From the NCBI GenBank assembly GCA_044375275.1, contig JBILMZ010000018.1, forward strand, positions 1-26,533: 26,533 bases of DNA, given 5' to 3'. Below are positions 24,726-26,533 of this stretch, piece after piece. The DNA is from SZUA-430 sp044375275 (GTDB taxonomy: Bacteria > Pseudomonadota > Alphaproteobacteria > Micropepsales > Micropepsaceae). A program made the translations under genes and the position numbers. The notes under the pieces were generated by a model. It was given only the letters and a program-made list of their open reading frames with translations, ran no database searches and was not told where the DNA came from. Position 1 is the stretch's first letter, and every line of letters begins with the position of its first letter.

Positions 24726-25061
24726 TTAATGACGCATGAAAGCAGGCTGGCGTCCGGTCATTGCAATATAAATCGACCCGATAATGTAAAGGATCACGGT
24801 CAGGACGACGATACGGGCGAAGAGGAACATGAAGGCCATCGTCACGGTGTGATCGGTGATGATGGCGCCGGCGAGAATGTCGACCGTATCACTGCCCCTG
24901 CTGCCCACAAGATCGAGGAGCCATTGACGCGTGCCGCGTGCGCTGTCGATGACACCAGCCAAAGCCTCCGGCCAGTAGATCAGCGACAGGATGATAAGTA
25001 TCCATGCGATCATGACGCTCACGACGCTGCGCCAAGTCTGCGCCAATAGACTTACAAGCAT
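24726..25061 (-). CDS. Small membrane protein of unknown function
   Basis: This 111-aa protein has one long or two adjacent hydrophobic stretches near the N-terminus (about 12-37), a polar central part (38-65), and a hydrophobic stretch at 74-101, ending GRQPAFMRH. No family is recognised. The ATG at 25061 has GGGGA 9 nt upstream and is preferred. The frame continues to a TTG at 25148, and the added 29 residues look less protein-like. It lies between two GGGGTCAG boxes and on the same strand as adk, 121 nt upstream of it. Function is unknown. Confidence 0.65.
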   Translation of the reverse strand: MLVSLLAQTWRSVVSVMIAWILIILSLIYWPEALAGVIDSARGTRQWLLDLVGSRGSDTVDILAGAIITDHTVTMAFMFLFARIVVLTVILYIIGSIYIAMTGRQPAFMRH

Positions 25062-25284
25062 GAGATTGGTCCCCAAAGAAAATCGTCGAGCCTCGCCCGA
25101 CGCCAGATCGTGCGGGCGGAGGCCGGCCAAAGTCAACGCATTTCCCAAACTGTTGATTCCATGCGGCTAATCTTTGGAAGCAACCCCGTCAAACCCGGAT
25201 CCGAACCTCTATCAATACGCCCACCGCGCGAAAGGGCAGCCGACACCAAACTCCGAAGGCGAAGCGCAATCCCGCCCGCGCGAC

Positions 25285-25318
25285 ACTTCGTTCCTTCGTT
25301 CCTTCGTGCCTTCGTGTC
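25285..25318. repeat. Tandem 8-bp CCTTCGTK array
   Basis: Four consecutive 8-nt units, ACTTCGTT, CCTTCGTT, CCTTCGTG and CCTTCGTG, are followed by TC and then a short A-run. The unit is the same as in the right arm of the inverted repeat at 22077-22157, where the spacing is 9 nt. This copy lacks the complementary arm. Confidence 0.65.
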
Positions 25319-25381
25319 AAAAATCCTTCTTCCCAACCGCCACATCGCACCAGCCTCACCGGAGATCCCACGGCAAGAATT

Positions 25382-25398
25382 GGGGTCAGGCAAATTCG
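25382..25398. repeat. GGGGTCAG-type intergenic repeat (copy 2)
   Basis: GGGGTCAGGCAAATTCG lies 48 nt from the MBL-fold stop. It shares the first 8 nt and the AAATT core with copy 1 (24680-24698). It is in the same orientation as copy 1, on the plus strand. Confidence 0.4.
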
Positions 25399-25446
25399 CA
25401 CCTTCTCAAGCCTTACGGGCCGGTGCAATGCCGCACGACAGCTGGA

Positions 25447-26376
25447 TCAGGGCTGGCGGGACCCAAAGCCCTGAACAAGCCTGCCGGATGCGACCAGTTC
25501 GCGAAGATGGGAATCATCGTGAGATGGCACAACGAGAACATCAGGGTTCTGATCCATGAACGAGATGAGCCACCGAAGCGTCTGGTACATTTTGGTTCGG
25601 TCTTCAGATGTCTGCATCAAGAAGCCTTGCACCAGCCTGGAGCGGCCAGTTTGATCCCGGATATTCGACATCGTCCAGACGAGATCTCCGACGAACAACA
25701 CTTCTCGTCCGTCGGCCATCTGGACGAAAAACAGCACGCTGCCGGGCGTATGCCCAGGCGCAGGAATCAGCACAACGCCAGGTGCCACAGCGGTATAACC
25801 CGTCGACGGCACGGGATCGGCGCCGCGAAACGCCTTTGGGACTTGCCGGTCTTCCATGTATTGCGCCGTCGCTTCGATCTGCTCGCGCGTCAGCCTCACG
25901 TTCTGGATGATCTGGTCCAGGCTCTTGAACCGGGGCAAATGGCCAAGATGATCCGGATGCTCGTGCGTCACGACGATCCGGCGTGCCGTGGCCATTGCGC
26001 CGGCAATGCGCGCGAGCGACGTGTCGTCGAATTTCTTTCCTGTCTTGAACAGCGCGGCGACATGGCGATCCATTCCTACGTCGATGAGCGTGTCGCCCCA
26101 ATCTGACTTAAGCCTGAAAGCTGATCGCGCCATTGTCGCGCTCCGGAAATCGAGTCCAGCCTGAAGGCCGAAGAACGGCAATTGATCCTCCGCCAGAAAC
26201 TCCACCTCAATGGCGCTCGGTCTTTCTTCGGCAGGCGCATTCGCCAAACGGCGAATATCCGCGATCGACGGATTGAAATCCGTGGATTGTGGAATGCGCC
26301 CATCGACAACGAAAAAATAGACGAGCCCGCCCATGACCAAAAGCAAGCACAGCGCGATTCCAACTATGACCCTCAT
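25447..26376 (-). CDS. MBL-fold metallo-hydrolase with N-terminal membrane anchor
   Basis: This 309-aa protein has an N-terminal hydrophobic helix MRVIVGIALCLLLVMGGLVY (1-20) that anchors it or exports it. A metallo-beta-lactamase fold follows. The metal ligands are visible: HEHPDH at 138-143 (H138, H140, D142, H143), H209 (APGHTPGS), D231 (FVGDLVW) and H286 (VVPSHDDS). A two-metal centre is therefore expected. Lactonases, glyoxalase II-like enzymes and other hydrolases share this set, and the substrate is not predictable. The frame reaches back to 26493, but AGGAG 8 nt before the ATG at 26376 supports this start. No partner gene is adjacent on the same strand except the small membrane protein 385 nt downstream. 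Confidence 0.88.
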   Translation of the reverse strand: MRVIVGIALCLLLVMGGLVYFFVVDGRIPQSTDFNPSIADIRRLANAPAEERPSAIEVEFLAEDQLPFFGLQAGLDFRSATMARSAFRLKSDWGDTLIDVGMDRHVAALFKTGKKFDDTSLARIAGAMATARRIVVTHEHPDHLGHLPRFKSLDQIIQNVRLTREQIEATAQYMEDRQVPKAFRGADPVPSTGYTAVAPGVVLIPAPGHTPGSVLFFVQMADGREVLFVGDLVWTMSNIRDQTGRSRLVQGFLMQTSEDRTKMYQTLRWLISFMDQNPDVLVVPSHDDSHLRELVASGRLVQGFGSRQP

Positions 26377-26509
26377 TCTGGTTCTCCTGATTTTGCTTTT
26401 GGAGGAATCGGGATCAGACACACTGCTGTCCCACAGGAATTGAAGTAAAGCGGCTTGGTTCAGCCGCAGCGTGATACAATGGAATTGCGACAAACCATTG
26501 ATCTGCTTC

Positions 26510-26533
26510 GGAGAACCAAGCCTTGAGTCATCA
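26510..26533 (+). other. Possible start of a plus-strand gene cut by the window edge
   Basis: GGAG at 26510-26513 is followed after 9 nt by TTG (26523-26525) and an open frame to the window end. This is the spacing of a ribosome site and alternative start. Only three codons are visible, so the assignment is weak. Confidence 0.2.

Larger units (their letters stand above)
25062..25446. other. Intergenic region rich in short repeats
   Basis: This 385-nt gap between the small membrane protein and the MBL-fold gene shows no credible gene. It holds a tandem array of CTTCGTT/CTTCGTG units (25285-25318) and a GGGGTCAG box (25382-25389). The promoter of the small membrane-protein gene is expected here but was not identified. 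Confidence 0.5.

Noticed and set aside
25174..26106. 310-codon plus-strand frame opposite the MBL-fold gene
   Set aside because: It runs through the short-repeat region and the antisense of a gene with intact metal ligands.

Overview
The window is GC-rich, densely coded bacterial DNA. It most likely comes from an alphaproteobacterium. The support is a PhrB-type iron-sulfur photolyase, a short adenylate kinase without the LID insertion, GC-rich REP-like hairpins of a kind common in that class, and an AbgT/S9-peptidase gene set. No rRNA, tRNA, CRISPR array, transposase or phage gene is visible, so the class assignment is inference.

Layout. (1) 1-1786: a padR-HAAS regulatory pair with a good promoter, flanked on both sides by related REP-like hairpin elements. 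(2) 1787-7555: a photobiology and redox block. It holds a class I photolyase, an SDR oxidoreductase, a small exported cytochrome c with terminator, a quinone-oxidoreductase-like MDR enzyme, a 55-aa DUF2256 zinc-ribbon protein, and a second photolyase of the FeS (6-4)/cryptochrome type. (3) 7601-17064 (minus strand): a two-gene operon of a periplasmic FecR-domain protein and a giant autotransporter of about 2930 aa, coupled by an ATGA overlap and preceded by a strong leader hairpin. The autotransporter stop lies only 45 nt before the FeS photolyase start, and that gap holds a perfect 12-bp hairpin. (4) 17469-19729: an exported SOUL haem-binding protein, a Dps ferritin, a DUF1294 membrane protein and a lipoprotein with an SH3-like tail. 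(5) 19730-19841: a 23-bp perfect inverted repeat between two convergent genes. (6) 19840-26376 (minus strand): an exported S9 peptidase, an AbgT transporter, an adenylate kinase, a small unknown membrane protein and a membrane-anchored metallo-beta-lactamase-fold hydrolase. Several short dispersed repeats lie between these genes.

How the genes may work together. Two photolyases of different lesion class or chemistry, DUF2256, SOUL, Dps, cytochrome c and quinone reductase give the first 19 kb a light and oxidative-stress flavour. The fecR-autotransporter pair builds a large beta-helical surface protein, and the FecR-domain partner is an attractive unstudied secretion or assembly factor. The autotransporter passenger was clearly built by internal duplication, and it contains a passenger-end-like module in its middle, as if two autotransporter passengers had been fused.

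The closest thing to an undescribed system is the fecR-autotransporter operon with its structured leader. Next is the set of intergenic repeat families: REP-like hairpins, CTTCGTG arrays, GGGGTCAG boxes and the 23-bp inverted repeat. These need genome-wide comparison to interpret. Several gene starts were moved inward from the longest open frame, because the upstream part lacked protein character and a better start codon with a ribosome site lay downstream.
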